Shown here one piece after another: positions 1-8,282 of a stretch of 64,000 nucleotides of DNA. The notes under the pieces are model-generated. The model ran no database searches. It was not told the DNA's origin and saw only the letters and a list, made by a program, of their open reading frames with translations. Both the position numbers and the translations under genes were made by a program. Source of the stretch: Lacunisphaera sp. (GTDB lineage Bacteria > Verrucomicrobiota > Verrucomicrobiia > Opitutales > Opitutaceae); the NCBI GenBank assembly GCA_009695095.1, contig SIBQ01000003.1, positions 1 to 64,000 on the forward strand. The letters run 5' to 3'. How positions within the stretch are numbered: position 1 is the first letter of the stretch; every line of letters begins with the position of its first letter.

Positions 1-125
1 TGCGCTCGGAGCACGTCCGGCAGCGGTTTGCCTTGTTCGGCTTCCCGCAGGATGCCGAGGATCTGTTGTTCAGTATGATGTTTTTCATGGTCCTTGGGGT
101 GGTTTAACCACCCAAGGACTCTCAC
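1..125 (-). CDS. IS3 transposase OrfA, N-terminal part (partial)
   Basis: This is a partial frame starting at GTG 125 on the minus strand and leaving the window at position 1. About 41 residues are visible, including the OrfA signature ILREAEQGKPLPDV. A GTG start just inside the terminal repeat resembles the GTG start of OrfA in the complete copy at 42295. The rest of the transposase lies outside the window. Confidence 0.7.
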   Translation of the reverse strand, partial: MRVLGWLNHPKDHEKHHTEQQILGILREAEQGKPLPDVLRA

Positions 126-157
126 TCAAGCCCCTCCAGTTTCAGGGGGGCAGGTCA
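1..157 (-). mobile_element. IS3-family element, left-edge fragment with its terminal repeat
   Basis: The minus strand reads a GTG-started frame (start at 125) whose product contains HTEQQILGILREAEQG, the typical beginning of an IS3-family OrfA helix-turn-helix. It runs off the left edge of the window. The outer end is marked by TGACCTGCCCCCC read inward from position 157, a classic IS3-type inverted repeat. Only the end of the element is visible, so it cannot be judged whether the copy is intact. The same TGACCT outer terminus is seen on the complete IS3 copies further right. Confidence 0.8.
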
Positions 158-490
158 TGGCCCGCAAGCGCCACCGCCACTCATAGTACCGCAACCGCTA
201 CAGAAACAACAGAGCGCGACTAACATCGCAATTGAACTGGCGATTTTTGTTATTTGGATTTCCATTTTATGGTTTGTATCTACTGAAAAATTATCCCACG
301 ATTCGCCCAATCGTAACATTGCCACACAGAAAGCGGGTCAATGTAATTATCTCTCATTTATGACTGTAAGGTATCATGAAGGCGTCAGTCCGCAGTATTG
401 ACACCAATTCATTTTATTAAGTTCAGCCCGCCTGCGTCCCCGTCATTACTTTCAGATATCATTCGCCAGAAAAGCCAGTTTCCTATCACT
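158..490. other. Intergenic region upstream of the amidohydrolase
   Basis: About 330 bases lie between the IS3 end and the amidohydrolase start. The stretch is AT-rich compared with its surroundings (about 230-400). I see no coding potential, no clear hairpin and no convincing promoter that I could place. An in-frame TTG at 398 would extend the downstream protein by 31 residues that do not resemble the family. Confidence 0.5.
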
Positions 491-1885
491 ATGAGTGGCA
501 TGTCGCTGCCAGCCGATTTGCTGGTTCTTCACGGCAAGCTCATCAGCATGGACGCTCAGCGTCGAATATATTCAGACGGTGCTGTTGCTGTTCAGGGAAA
601 TCGAATCGTGGCAGTGGGGCCCAGCACTGAGGTGGTGGCGGCGTATACCGCCAAAGAAACGATCGATGCCAGAGGGGGAGTCGTCCAACCGGGATTTGTG
701 GATTCTCACGTTCATCTTTCCCAGCATTTGGGGCGCGGCATCATTCCTGATCTCTGGCCCGAGGAACGCGAGCACGAGCACTGGCTCCCCTACTGGTTGA
801 ATCTCTCTGAAGAAGATGCGGAAGCCTCGACGATGCTGGCTTGCTTGGAAATGGTGCGCAATGGAACGACCACTTTTTGTGACCATGGTGGAAAATTTTG
901 CGGCGAATCAACAGCGGCTGTCGTCAATCGCGTTGGCCTGCGGGGGATGATCTCGGAAATCTGCTGGGACATTCCTCCTTACCCGAGTGTCGGGACCGGC
1001 GACACTGATGCCTGCCTTCAGAGATTGGAACGGCTGACCCAGGTCCTTCCGAAACGGGCAGACGTTCGGGTCTGGGCGGGGGTGAGCATGGCCGGCATGG
1101 GTCGCTGCAGCGACCGCCTCCTTGTCGAAGGGAAGCACCTGGCCGACCGGTTGAACCTAATCCTGGATTTTCATCAGTCCTTTGCGTCGGGCGACGTGGC
1201 CCAGTACTGGAAACATGCTCACGGGAAGACAGCGATCGAGCACTTCGCCAATCTGGGAATCTTGGGAGAAAACCTGCAGTTGGTTCATATGATCCATACT
1301 GAGGACTCGGAAGTGGCTTTGCTGGCAGCAACCCGAACCAATGTCGTTCACTGTCCGGCAGCATCAACGCGGGTAGGGAGGGGAGTTTCTCGAGTGGGTC
1401 GATTTCCCGAGATGCTGGCACAGGGAGTCAATGTCGCCCTGGGATCGGATTCAGGCAACTACTCGGATTTCTTCGATGTGGGCCGCCAGGCGTATTTGGC
1501 ATCCACGATCCACCGAGAGGCCCGAGGGCTCATGCCCACTATTTCGGCGCACGAGGCCCTGGAGATGGCGACGTTGAACGGCGCCAGGTCCTTGGGGGTG
1601 CTTGACGCCATCGGCTCGCTGGAAGTCGGGAAGAAGGCGGACATCGTGATTCATTCCAATTGCCGGCCGGAGTGGCACCCCGGTCTGAACGTGGTCAACA
1701 GCCTCATCTACAGTGCCCAGTCGGTGGCTGTAGACACGGTCATTGTGGACGGTGAGGTGATCCTTCGCGGCGGCCAATTTCGGCGGCTCAATGAGGAAGA
1801 GGAATATCGCAGGATTGATGCACTTGCTCAGCAGTTGCATCGGCGAATGGGTTTCAAAATCCCGTCGCGCTGGCCGGTCATCTGA
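491..1885 (+). CDS. Amidohydrolase, ATZ/TRZ / MtaD-like deaminase family
   Basis: Predicted cytosolic metal-dependent hydrolase of about 464 residues, of the family that includes S-adenosylhomocysteine/methylthioadenosine deaminase and the triazine hydrolases. Visible features are the N-terminal strand LLVLHGKLISMD typical of the composite beta domain, the metal motif DSHVHLSQH, then HQSF, LVHMIHTED and LGSDSGNYSDFFD, which supply the later His and Asp ligands. The C-terminal SLEVGKKADIVI is also characteristic. The ATG at 491 is preferred over TTG 398 because the family sequence begins there; ATG 500 is a second option. Substrate cannot be deduced. The gene stands alone between an IS3 end and a fragment of a related gene. 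Confidence 0.85.
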   Translation: MSGMSLPADLLVLHGKLISMDAQRRIYSDGAVAVQGNRIVAVGPSTEVVAAYTAKETIDARGGVVQPGFVDSHVHLSQHLGRGIIPDLWPEEREHEHWLPYWLNLSEEDAEASTMLACLEMVRNGTTTFCDHGGKFCGESTAAVVNRVGLRGMISEICWDIPPYPSVGTGDTDACLQRLERLTQVLPKRADVRVWAGVSMAGMGRCSDRLLVEGKHLADRLNLILDFHQSFASGDVAQYWKHAHGKTAIEHFANLGILGENLQLVHMIHTEDSEVALLAATRTNVVHCPAASTRVGRGVSRVGRFPEMLAQGVNVALGSDSGNYSDFFDVGRQAYLASTIHREARGLMPTISAHEALEMATLNGARSLGVLDAIGSLEVGKKADIVIHSNCRPEWHPGLNVVNSLIYSAQSVAVDTVIVDGEVILRGGQFRRLNEEEEYRRIDALAQQLHRRMGFKIPSRWPVI

Positions 1886-2053
1886 GCTGTCATCGCACGA
1901 GCCACGATCAATCCCGCCCGAGCTCTGGGCCTTGAGCAGACCGTGGGATCCCTTGCCCCGGGCAAGGAAGCAGACATCTCAATTTTCAAGAGTGTGGCGG
2001 GAAACTGGACATTCATCACGCTGGCCGCTATTTGCATCAGCGGGGAAACCTGA
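1886..2053 (+). pseudogene. Amidohydrolase C-terminal remnant
   Basis: Directly after the stop of the preceding amidohydrolase, and in the same frame, the sequence translates to a stretch containing ATINPARALGLEQTVGSLAP followed by GKEADISIFK and ends at a TGA at 2051. This is the conserved C-terminal segment of a different amidohydrolase (dihydroorotase/dipeptidase-like), not a repeat of the upstream gene. No start or catalytic part is present. It is best read as the tail of a deleted neighbour gene. Confidence 0.7.
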
Positions 2054-2172
2054 GCGGGAGCGGACCGTCTTTTATGGGGATGCCTCTCAAGAGTTCGACT
2101 TTCCCGCAGCGGTACCGGATGGGCTTAGACGTTGCGCACGGCACGGAACTCATTAGCAAAGATGCATAATCC

Positions 2173-2718
2173 ATGGCCTCCCGCCTTCTTATCGCCGCTT
2201 TCGTATGCTCGCTTACGGCTCTCCCGCGGGGCGTCGCCCGCAACACCCCGGACAAGCTCGGCGGACTGCTGGCCAATCCGCCTTTCGGCCTGTCACGGAC
2301 CGGTGCCGCCGGCAGCGCCGCCGCCGAGCCGCTCGAGTTTCGCGCCGTGCTCGAGGAAAACGGCAACAGAATTTTCAGCATTTATGATACGTCAACGCAC
2401 CAGTCGAACTGGGTTGATTTGAACGACCCCGTGAAGGAATTTTCCGTCAAGGAATACGACGCGGAGCACGCCAGCGTCACGGTCGAGTATCAGGGCAAGC
2501 TCCTGAAGCTGGCCCTGAATCGCGCCGCACCCGTCGCAGCGGCCCCGTTGCCCGGCAGCGCGGTTCCGCCAACCAATCGAATGGCCCAGGTCACCCAGAA
2601 GCCGGTCGCTCCGCAGCAGCTCCAGCAAATCCAGGAGGAAATCCGCCGCCGCCGGGCCCTGCGCCAGCCGCCGGTGACCCCCGCCAGCAACGCCGCGCCG
2701 CCACCCCCGACTGCCTGA
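2173..2718 (+). CDS. Exported GspC/PilP-like periplasmic protein of the type II secretion cluster
   Basis: Protein of 181 residues with an N-terminal hydrophobic signal-like segment (residues 3-20, ending in VARN). A compact domain (about 55-115) has the alternating pattern VLEENGNRIFSIYD...W..L......FSVKEYD seen in GspC HR/PilP-type domains. A Pro/Gln/Arg-rich tail follows. It is the first gene of the + strand run and sits 7 bases before gspG. Its place suggests the inner-membrane/secretin link normally provided by GspC. The assignment is by position and weak sequence resemblance only. Confidence 0.5.
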   Translation: MASRLLIAAFVCSLTALPRGVARNTPDKLGGLLANPPFGLSRTGAAGSAAAEPLEFRAVLEENGNRIFSIYDTSTHQSNWVDLNDPVKEFSVKEYDAEHASVTVEYQGKLLKLALNRAAPVAAAPLPGSAVPPTNRMAQVTQKPVAPQQLQQIQEEIRRRRALRQPPVTPASNAAPPPPTA

Positions 2719-2725
2719 CCCTAAG

Positions 2726-3151
2726 ATGAAATCCGCCTCCGTCCGCGCCTTCACGCTCATTGAGATCCTCGTGGTCGTCGCCATCATCGGCCTGCTGGCC
2801 GGGCTGCTTTTCACCAACACCGACAAGATTTTCAGCCAGAGCCAGGAAGTGGTCGCCCGCGTCTTTGTGCGCGACTCTTTCAAGACGGCGCTCGTGCGCT
2901 ACAAGATCGACCTGGGCAGTTATCCCACGACCGCCGAGGGACTCGGCGCGCTCCTCGCCGCGCCGGCCAACGCCGCCGACCGCTGGCACGGGCCCTATGC
3001 CGAGGTGACCGGGAGCCAGATTCCGCCCGATCCTTGGGGCGAACCCTACCAATACCGCAACCCCGGCACGCATAACAAGGACACCTACGACCTGTTCTCG
3101 AAGGGCCCGGACAAGACCGAGGGCACGGCGGACGACATCGGGAATTGGTGA
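2726..3151 (+). CDS. gspG: Type II secretion major pseudopilin GspG
   Basis: A 141-residue class III pseudopilin, the main subunit of the periplasmic pseudopilus. The prepilin motif AFTLIEILVVVAIIGLLAG lies at residues 9-27. The C-terminal domain carries the full GspG signature: YPTTAEGLGALLAAP, GPYAEV, PPDPWGEPYQYRNPG, and the calcium-loop region ending in DDIGNW. The residue before the cleavage Phe is Ala rather than the usual Gly. Its stop overlaps the start of gspH by four bases, which indicates translational coupling. Confidence 0.95.
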   Translation: MKSASVRAFTLIEILVVVAIIGLLAGLLFTNTDKIFSQSQEVVARVFVRDSFKTALVRYKIDLGSYPTTAEGLGALLAAPANAADRWHGPYAEVTGSQIPPDPWGEPYQYRNPGTHNKDTYDLFSKGPDKTEGTADDIGNW

Positions 3152-3681
3152 CGCTGCTCCCTGTCAACGCGCCCGAGCCCGCTGCGCCGGCGCCGCCCGC
3201 CGGGCGCCGCGCCTTCACCCTGCTCGAGATCCTGCTCGTCATCGGCCTGCTCGGGCTGGCCTCGCTGCTGCTGGTCAACAGCGCCTCCGACCTGTTCCGC
3301 TCCCGTGAGCCGCGCCCTGACGACGTCTTCTGGCTGGCGGTCAGCGCCGCGCGCCAGCTCGCACTGGAGAGCAACCGGACCGTCACGCTCCGCTACGACC
3401 AGGAGAAACGCACGCTGGCCTGGGCGGCCGGGCCGGACAACGGACAAGCGCGCGCGTTTCCCGGCCGCCTGCTGGAGTTTCTCCCGGTCGCCGGGGCCGG
3501 CACCGTGCTGATCGGCGGCCAGCTGGCCGAGACCGACGGCCTCCCGTTCATCCGGTTTTATCCCGACGGCGGCTGCGACGCCTTCCGCGCCCAGCTGACC
3601 GACGCCACCGGGCGCCGGAGTGTCCTCGCGATCGATCCCTGGACCTGCGCCCCCATGCTGGCCGCCGACCCGCCCAAATGA
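3148..3681 (+). CDS. gspH: Type II secretion minor pseudopilin GspH-like
   Basis: Pseudopilin of 177 residues. The prepilin helix RRAFTLLEILLVIGLLGLAS starts near residue 22 after a long Pro/Ala-rich leader. The downstream beta-rich part contains ARQLALESNRTVTLRYDQ, which resembles GspH/FimT, and ends LAIDPWTCAP. The start is taken as GTG 3148 because it overlaps the gspG stop as GTGA; the TTG one codon earlier is less likely. Its stop overlaps the ATG of the next gene. It would sit at or near the pseudopilus tip. Confidence 0.85.
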   Translation: MTLLPVNAPEPAAPAPPAGRRAFTLLEILLVIGLLGLASLLLVNSASDLFRSREPRPDDVFWLAVSAARQLALESNRTVTLRYDQEKRTLAWAAGPDNGQARAFPGRLLEFLPVAGAGTVLIGGQLAETDGLPFIRFYPDGGCDAFRAQLTDATGRRSVLAIDPWTCAPMLAADPPK

Positions 3682-4133
3682 AACGCCCCGGCTTCACCTT
3701 GCGCGCCTTCACCCTGATCGAGGTGCTGATCAGCCTGGCCATTTTTGCCCTCGCGGCCGTCGTGCTGGCCGCCGCCTACCTCAATGTCCTCGGCGGCTAC
3801 CAGGCGGTGGCCCGCCGCCAGCAGGGCGAGGAGGATTGGAAACTGGTCCGCGCGGCGGTGCTCTCCGAGTCCGATCGCACCGTGCTCGAGTCCGGCGGCC
3901 GGCTGCCGCTCGCCGACGGCAGCAACCTGCGATGGACGGTGAAGATCGAGGGCACCGCGATCGCCGATCTCTTTGTCGTGAACGTCCGCGCCGAGCCCGA
4001 GCTGTCGGTCACTGGCGAGAGTTGGGCGCGCGCGCAAAAATTATTGCTGCTGCGTCCCGGTTGGTCCGACCCGGCCGAGCGTGACAAACTCCGCGCCGCG
4101 ACCCAGCAACGGTTCGTCCAGCAACGCCGATGA
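3678..4133 (+). CDS. gspI: Type II secretion minor pseudopilin GspI-like
   Basis: A 151-residue protein with the prepilin helix AFTLIEVLISLAIFALAAVV at about residues 9-28, the pattern found in GspI. A short soluble domain follows. The start ATG overlaps the gspH stop (ATGA) and its own stop overlaps the next ATG at 4130. GspI normally nucleates the I-J-K tip complex. The subunit name is based on order in the cluster and on the helix; the soluble domain is divergent. Confidence 0.8.
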   Translation: MKRPGFTLRAFTLIEVLISLAIFALAAVVLAAAYLNVLGGYQAVARRQQGEEDWKLVRAAVLSESDRTVLESGGRLPLADGSNLRWTVKIEGTAIADLFVVNVRAEPELSVTGESWARAQKLLLLRPGWSDPAERDKLRAATQQRFVQQRR

Positions 4134-4795
4134 ACCGCCAGCCGGAAATTCTCCGCGCCCGCCGCGGCTTCACGCTGATCGAACTGCTGCTGGCTATCGC
4201 CCTCATGGCGCTGCTGCTGGTGGCGCTGTTCACGTTTGTCTTCTCCATGGGTGAGATCTGGGGGCAGGGGAGCGAGAAGCGGCTCTTTGAGCAGCACGTC
4301 AACGCCGTCACCCGCCACCTCGAGGCGATGTTCCGCCGCGCCACGCTGCCGCTCGGCGCCACGGCCGCCGCCGAGCCGTTCACCATCCGCGAGGTGCGCA
4401 CGGCCACCGGCGGCACCGGCAACCTGCTCGGCTTCGACCTGGCCGATGGCGACCGCATTTTCGTGTGGCCCGGCCCGCCGCTGCCCGGCGTGCAGTGCTC
4501 GATTGGCCTCGAGTCCAGCCGCGGCCTGATCCTCTACTGGCAATCCGCGGTCGAGATCCGGCGCGACACCGACCCGCCGCGCACCGTGCAAGTCTCGCCG
4601 TTTGTCACCCGCATCACCTATTACTACCGCGACCCCGCCACCGGTTCCTGGCACAACGACCCCGCCCCTCAAAAAACCGCCGAGGGCCACTGGCGCGTGC
4701 CCGACACCATCAAGCTCACGTTCGCCCACGCCGGCGCCACGGCTGAGCGCACCCTCACGCTGCCCGCCCGCAACGGCGTTCTGCCGCTCTTCTGA
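4130..4795 (+). CDS. gspJ: Type II secretion minor pseudopilin GspJ-like
   Basis: A 221-residue pseudopilin with RRGFTLIELLLAIALMALLL at about residues 12-31. This is the only one of the four pseudopilins here with the canonical Gly before Phe. The C-terminal part has the GspJ-like VTRITYYYRDPATGSWHND and ends LPLF. It overlaps gspI by four bases and is followed after two bases by gspK. It is expected to form the pseudopilus tip with GspI and GspK. Confidence 0.85.
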   Translation: MNRQPEILRARRGFTLIELLLAIALMALLLVALFTFVFSMGEIWGQGSEKRLFEQHVNAVTRHLEAMFRRATLPLGATAAAEPFTIREVRTATGGTGNLLGFDLADGDRIFVWPGPPLPGVQCSIGLESSRGLILYWQSAVEIRRDTDPPRTVQVSPFVTRITYYYRDPATGSWHNDPAPQKTAEGHWRVPDTIKLTFAHAGATAERTLTLPARNGVLPLF

Positions 4796-4797
4796 AC

Positions 4798-5898
4798 ATG
4801 GCCGCCCGCCCACCGCTTCGGATTTTTCTTCCGCGACATCCGCGCCGCGGCTCAGTGATCCTGTTCGTGCTCGGTGTCATCCTGCTCACGGCGTTTCTCC
4901 TCACGCGCCTGATCGATCGGGCCGGCGGCGAACTCCTCGCCGAGACCAAGGCCGCCAGCCGCACCGCCTTGCGCGACGAAGCTTACTCTGCCCTCGAGGT
5001 CACGCTCGCCGTGCTGGCCGACGTTTCGGCCAACGACGGCGGCCTACATTCTCCCTCGCAAGGCTGGGACGACCCGCTGGATTACTCCGGTTACGAGCCG
5101 CCCCCCGGTTTCACGGTCGCCGTTTCGTTCGAGGACGAGACCGGCAAGCTTCCGCTCGCTTCCGTCAGTGAGACGGTGCTCCAGCATTATTTCGAGACCA
5201 TCGGGGCCACGACCGCCGAGGCCGAGCGGCTGACCGATGCGCTCCTCGCCTGGACCAAGGCCGACTACCTCCCGCGCACTTCCGAGGCCGTCCCCCGCAT
5301 CTATGAAAACGCCGCGCTCCCGTATGCGCCGCCGCACCGCGCTCTCCGCTCCTTCGAGGAGTTGCGCGCCATCGCCATCATCCGCGAGCTCTTTTTCGAC
5401 CCCGAGGGCCAGTGGACCGGGCTCGGCGAAAAATTCAGGGCGGACGTCTCGCTCCAGTCCTTCGACCACGTGAATGTCAATTCCGCCCGGCCCAGCGTGC
5501 TGGTTGCCCTCGGCGTCGACCCCACGCGCACCATCACGCTGGCGGATGAGCTCGCCCCCGCGCCGGACCCCATCCGCGACCCCAAGTTCTACCGCTCCAT
5601 CGCGGAGGCGGCCGCCGAGCACGGCGCCGAGCTCATGGCGGCCGGCCTCGGGACCGACGTGCAATGTCTCCGTGTCCGCGTAACCGTGCGGCAAGGTGCG
5701 CGCGTCTTTCAACTGGAGGCAGTGGTCCAGCCGGGAAACACCCCCGCGCGTACTCCCGCCCCGGAAACCGCCACTACCACCACCGATCCCAACGCCAGCC
5801 TCGCCACCCCGGTCAATCCCCGCGCGCTTACCCGCAAAAGTATCGACTATCCCTTCCGCATCCTCGAACTTCGCGAAACCGACGAGCCCGCCCAATGA
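4798..5898 (+). CDS. gspK: Type II secretion minor pseudopilin GspK-like
   Basis: A 366-residue protein. The N-terminus RRGSVILFVLGVILLTAFLL is a prepilin-like helix without the Glu+5, as is usual for GspK. The large domain contains RSFEELRAI and the FDHVNVNSARPSVLVALGVD segment, which is the SAM-like helix-hairpin region conserved in GspK. A Pro/Thr-rich linker near residues 315-345 precedes the C-terminus. It lies tightly between gspJ and gspL and is the predicted pseudopilus cap. Confidence 0.85.
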   Translation: MAARPPLRIFLPRHPRRGSVILFVLGVILLTAFLLTRLIDRAGGELLAETKAASRTALRDEAYSALEVTLAVLADVSANDGGLHSPSQGWDDPLDYSGYEPPPGFTVAVSFEDETGKLPLASVSETVLQHYFETIGATTAEAERLTDALLAWTKADYLPRTSEAVPRIYENAALPYAPPHRALRSFEELRAIAIIRELFFDPEGQWTGLGEKFRADVSLQSFDHVNVNSARPSVLVALGVDPTRTITLADELAPAPDPIRDPKFYRSIAEAAAEHGAELMAAGLGTDVQCLRVRVTVRQGARVFQLEAVVQPGNTPARTPAPETATTTTDPNASLATPVNPRALTRKSIDYPFRILELRETDEPAQ

Positions 5899-5899
5899 C

Positions 5900-7033
5900 A
5901 TGCCGCAGGCAAGCACTCCAGTCCTGAATTCCTCCGCCCGCCAAGGGGCCGTCGTGCTCGTGCCCGGCGAGAAGTTCTTCATCCGCCGCGTGCCGCTCGC
6001 CCCAGAGGGGGATGCCGCCGCGCAGGTCGGGCTCGCCCTCGAGAGCCTCTCGCCGTTTCCCGCCGCCCAGCTCTATTATGGTTTCCGTGCCGACAACGCG
6101 CGCACCCATGCCCTGGTTTTTGCCGCTTACCGGAAGAATTTCACGCCAGAGGAAACCGCGGGGTGGGACGTGGCCGCGGCGGTGCTGCCCGATTTTTCGA
6201 TCTGGCTCGCCGCCGGCGCCGCGACCGCCGCGGGCCTCGGAGTGCGCGAGCGGGGCGAGCGGGTGGAGGTGGTCGCCTGGGACGGACGCAGCGAACTGCC
6301 CGCCGTGTTGCTGGCCCGGCCGACGGGAGCGAACGGGCGCGACGCCCTCGTGGCCGAGGCACGCCAGCAGGCCGGCCTCGCGGCCGGCGCGCCCGTGAAG
6401 ATATTTCCGTCATCCGAGGTCGAGACCGCCCGCGAGAAACGCGAGCTGGTCGTCCGCCTGGCCGGCGGCGGAGCCGAGGCGCGTTTCGACGAGGCGACCC
6501 TCGCGCAGGTGGATGTGCGCGACAAGGCGCTGCTCACCGAGCACCGGCAAACGCACCGCCGGGACACTTTGCTCTGGCGCGTTTTCGCCGCGACGCTCGG
6601 CGGGCTCGCCGCCTGCCTCGTGCTCGAACTGGGCCTGCAGGCGATGCGCGGCTGGCTGCGCGGGCAGCAACGGGAGATTGACGGGCGGGCCGCCACGGTG
6701 AAGCAGATCGATCTGGCGCAAAGCCTGGCACAGCGGCTCGAGGAAATCTCCGCGCAGCGGCTGCTGCCCTTTGAGATGCTGGACGCCCTGAACAACCAGC
6801 GCCCGAAATCCGTCGTATTCACCCGCGTGAGCACGAACGGTCTCTGGCGGATAGACATCGAGGCGCAGACCACCAACGCGGCCGATCTCCGCGACTTCGA
6901 GGCCGAGGTGCGCCGGCTGGCCGGCATCGAGCATGTGGAGCTGCGCGACCCGCGCACCCGTGAAGGTCTGACGACCTTTCTGCTCGAGGTGACTTTCAAG
7001 CGCGGCTGGTTCAAGGCGGGAGGCGGCGCATGA
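5900..7033 (+). CDS. gspL: Type II secretion GspL/PilM-like inner-membrane platform protein
   Basis: About 377 residues from ATG 5900, which follows the gspK stop by one base. The open frame upstream to 5696 only shadows gspK. An actin-like cytoplasmic half is followed by one membrane helix (LLWRVFAATLGGLAACLVLE, about residues 213-232). The periplasmic half has coiled-coil character and ends with a ferredoxin-like strand set (VSTNGLWRIDIEAQTTN). This is the architecture of GspL, or PilM fused to PilN. It overlaps gspM by four bases. Confidence 0.75.
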   Translation: MPQASTPVLNSSARQGAVVLVPGEKFFIRRVPLAPEGDAAAQVGLALESLSPFPAAQLYYGFRADNARTHALVFAAYRKNFTPEETAGWDVAAAVLPDFSIWLAAGAATAAGLGVRERGERVEVVAWDGRSELPAVLLARPTGANGRDALVAEARQQAGLAAGAPVKIFPSSEVETAREKRELVVRLAGGGAEARFDEATLAQVDVRDKALLTEHRQTHRRDTLLWRVFAATLGGLAACLVLELGLQAMRGWLRGQQREIDGRAATVKQIDLAQSLAQRLEEISAQRLLPFEMLDALNNQRPKSVVFTRVSTNGLWRIDIEAQTTNAADLRDFEAEVRRLAGIEHVELRDPRTREGLTTFLLEVTFKRGWFKAGGGA

Positions 7034-7554
7034 AGGCGTTCTTCTCGGCCCGTTCGCTGCGGGAGCGCCTGTTGCTGGTGGCCTTTGCGCTCATTGCGCT
7101 CGGCTGGTGGGCGCCGGTCGCCCTCGGGCGGCTGGGCGCCCTGCGGCACGACCGGCAGGCACTCAGCGTGGAGCGCGCCACACAGCAGATGTGGCTTTCG
7201 CACCGGGATGAGATCGAGGCGCGCGCCGCGGCGGCGGGCCGCACGCTGGATCCTGCCAGGACCTTCGATGCCGCGCAGGCCTTCGCCGAACTGAACCGGA
7301 TCGCGGCGGGCCTGACGGTGGAGATCGGCGCGCAGCGCATCGAGCGCGCGGAGCAATTTGCGTTGCACAGCGTGCAGGTGAGCATCCGCCGCACGGATCT
7401 CGCCGGTCTCCTGCGCTTCTACGAACAGCTAGGGGAGCGCGCGCCCTATCTCGGCATCGAACAGTGCGTTGTGTCGGTGGACCGGGCCAGCCCCGGGTTG
7501 CTCAACGCCGTGTTCCGCATCTATTCCATCGAGGCCTTGCGCCCGGCGAAATAA
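7030..7554 (+). CDS. gspM: Type II secretion GspM-like protein
   Basis: A 174-residue protein with a short cytoplasmic start, a single membrane helix (LLLVAFALIALGWWAPVAL, about residues 15-33), a helical stretch and a C-terminal ferredoxin-like domain (QVSIRRTDLAGLLRFYEQL). The size and topology are those of GspM/PilO, the partner of GspL. The ATG overlaps the gspL stop. Sequence identity to known GspM proteins is weak, so the call rests on topology and position. Confidence 0.7.
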   Translation: MKAFFSARSLRERLLLVAFALIALGWWAPVALGRLGALRHDRQALSVERATQQMWLSHRDEIEARAAAAGRTLDPARTFDAAQAFAELNRIAAGLTVEIGAQRIERAEQFALHSVQVSIRRTDLAGLLRFYEQLGERAPYLGIEQCVVSVDRASPGLLNAVFRIYSIEALRPAK

Positions 7555-7646
7555 CGCCGGCTTATTCCGCTGGGTATGAACTTTACCTGGAAACACCGGT
7601 CTGATTCCAAGCTCGCGCGTCCCGGTTGACCAATTATCCTGCCACC

Positions 7647-8282
7647 ATGAAAACAGCCAGCCCAACTGCCTGGCGGAGGTGGCTGTGCGGCGCGATGATT
7701 TGCGGGGCGCTGGCGGCCGGCGCCCTGGCCACGACGGTGATGCCCCCGGGTTTCTCCGAGATGGTCAATGGCTCCGATTACATCGTCCGGGCAAAGGTGA
7801 AGTCCGTCTCGTCGGAGCTGCGCAACCGCAACGGCCGCGAGAAAATTTATACGAAAGTGGAGCTGCAGGTCCTGGAGGTGGTGGCCGGCCAGCCACCTTC
7901 GCCACTGATCCTCACGATGCTGGGCGGGAAAAGCGGGGATCAGGAATTGATCGTGGAGGGTGCGCCGAAATTCATCCCGGGCAACGAGGACATTTTGTTT
8001 GTGTCGGGCAACGGCAAGGCGGTCACTCCGCTTTATGCCATGATGCACGGGCAGTATCCCGTGCTCCATGACACGGCCAAGGGGCGCACCTACGTGTGCC
8101 GCAGCAATCTCGTGCCCCTGCTGTCCGCTGCCGAGGTAGCTCTGCCGATGGCGGACGGTGAACCCGCCGAGCGACTGCGTCGGCTCGTGAATCCGGCCCA
8201 AGCGCTGACTCCGGAGGAGTTCATCTTGGCCATCAAGGGCGTGCGCAATGCCAATCCCACCCGTGCAAAATCCCTCCATTAA
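7647..8282 (+). CDS. Exported protein of unknown function
   Basis: A 211-residue protein with a Sec-type signal (RRWLCGAMICGALAAGALAT). It has a beta-rich domain that opens with MPPGFSEMVNGSDYIVRAKV and contains GKSGDQELIVEGAPKF and GNEDILFVSG. The ATG at 7647 gives a normal signal peptide; the seven-residue extension upstream does not. I do not recognise a named family. The end overlaps the start of the metalloprotease gene by 35 bases in another frame, so the two are probably translated together. It could be a partner or inhibitor of the protease, but that is inference from position. Confidence 0.75.
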   Translation: MKTASPTAWRRWLCGAMICGALAAGALATTVMPPGFSEMVNGSDYIVRAKVKSVSSELRNRNGREKIYTKVELQVLEVVAGQPPSPLILTMLGGKSGDQELIVEGAPKFIPGNEDILFVSGNGKAVTPLYAMMHGQYPVLHDTAKGRTYVCRSNLVPLLSAAEVALPMADGEPAERLRRLVNPAQALTPEEFILAIKGVRNANPTRAKSLH

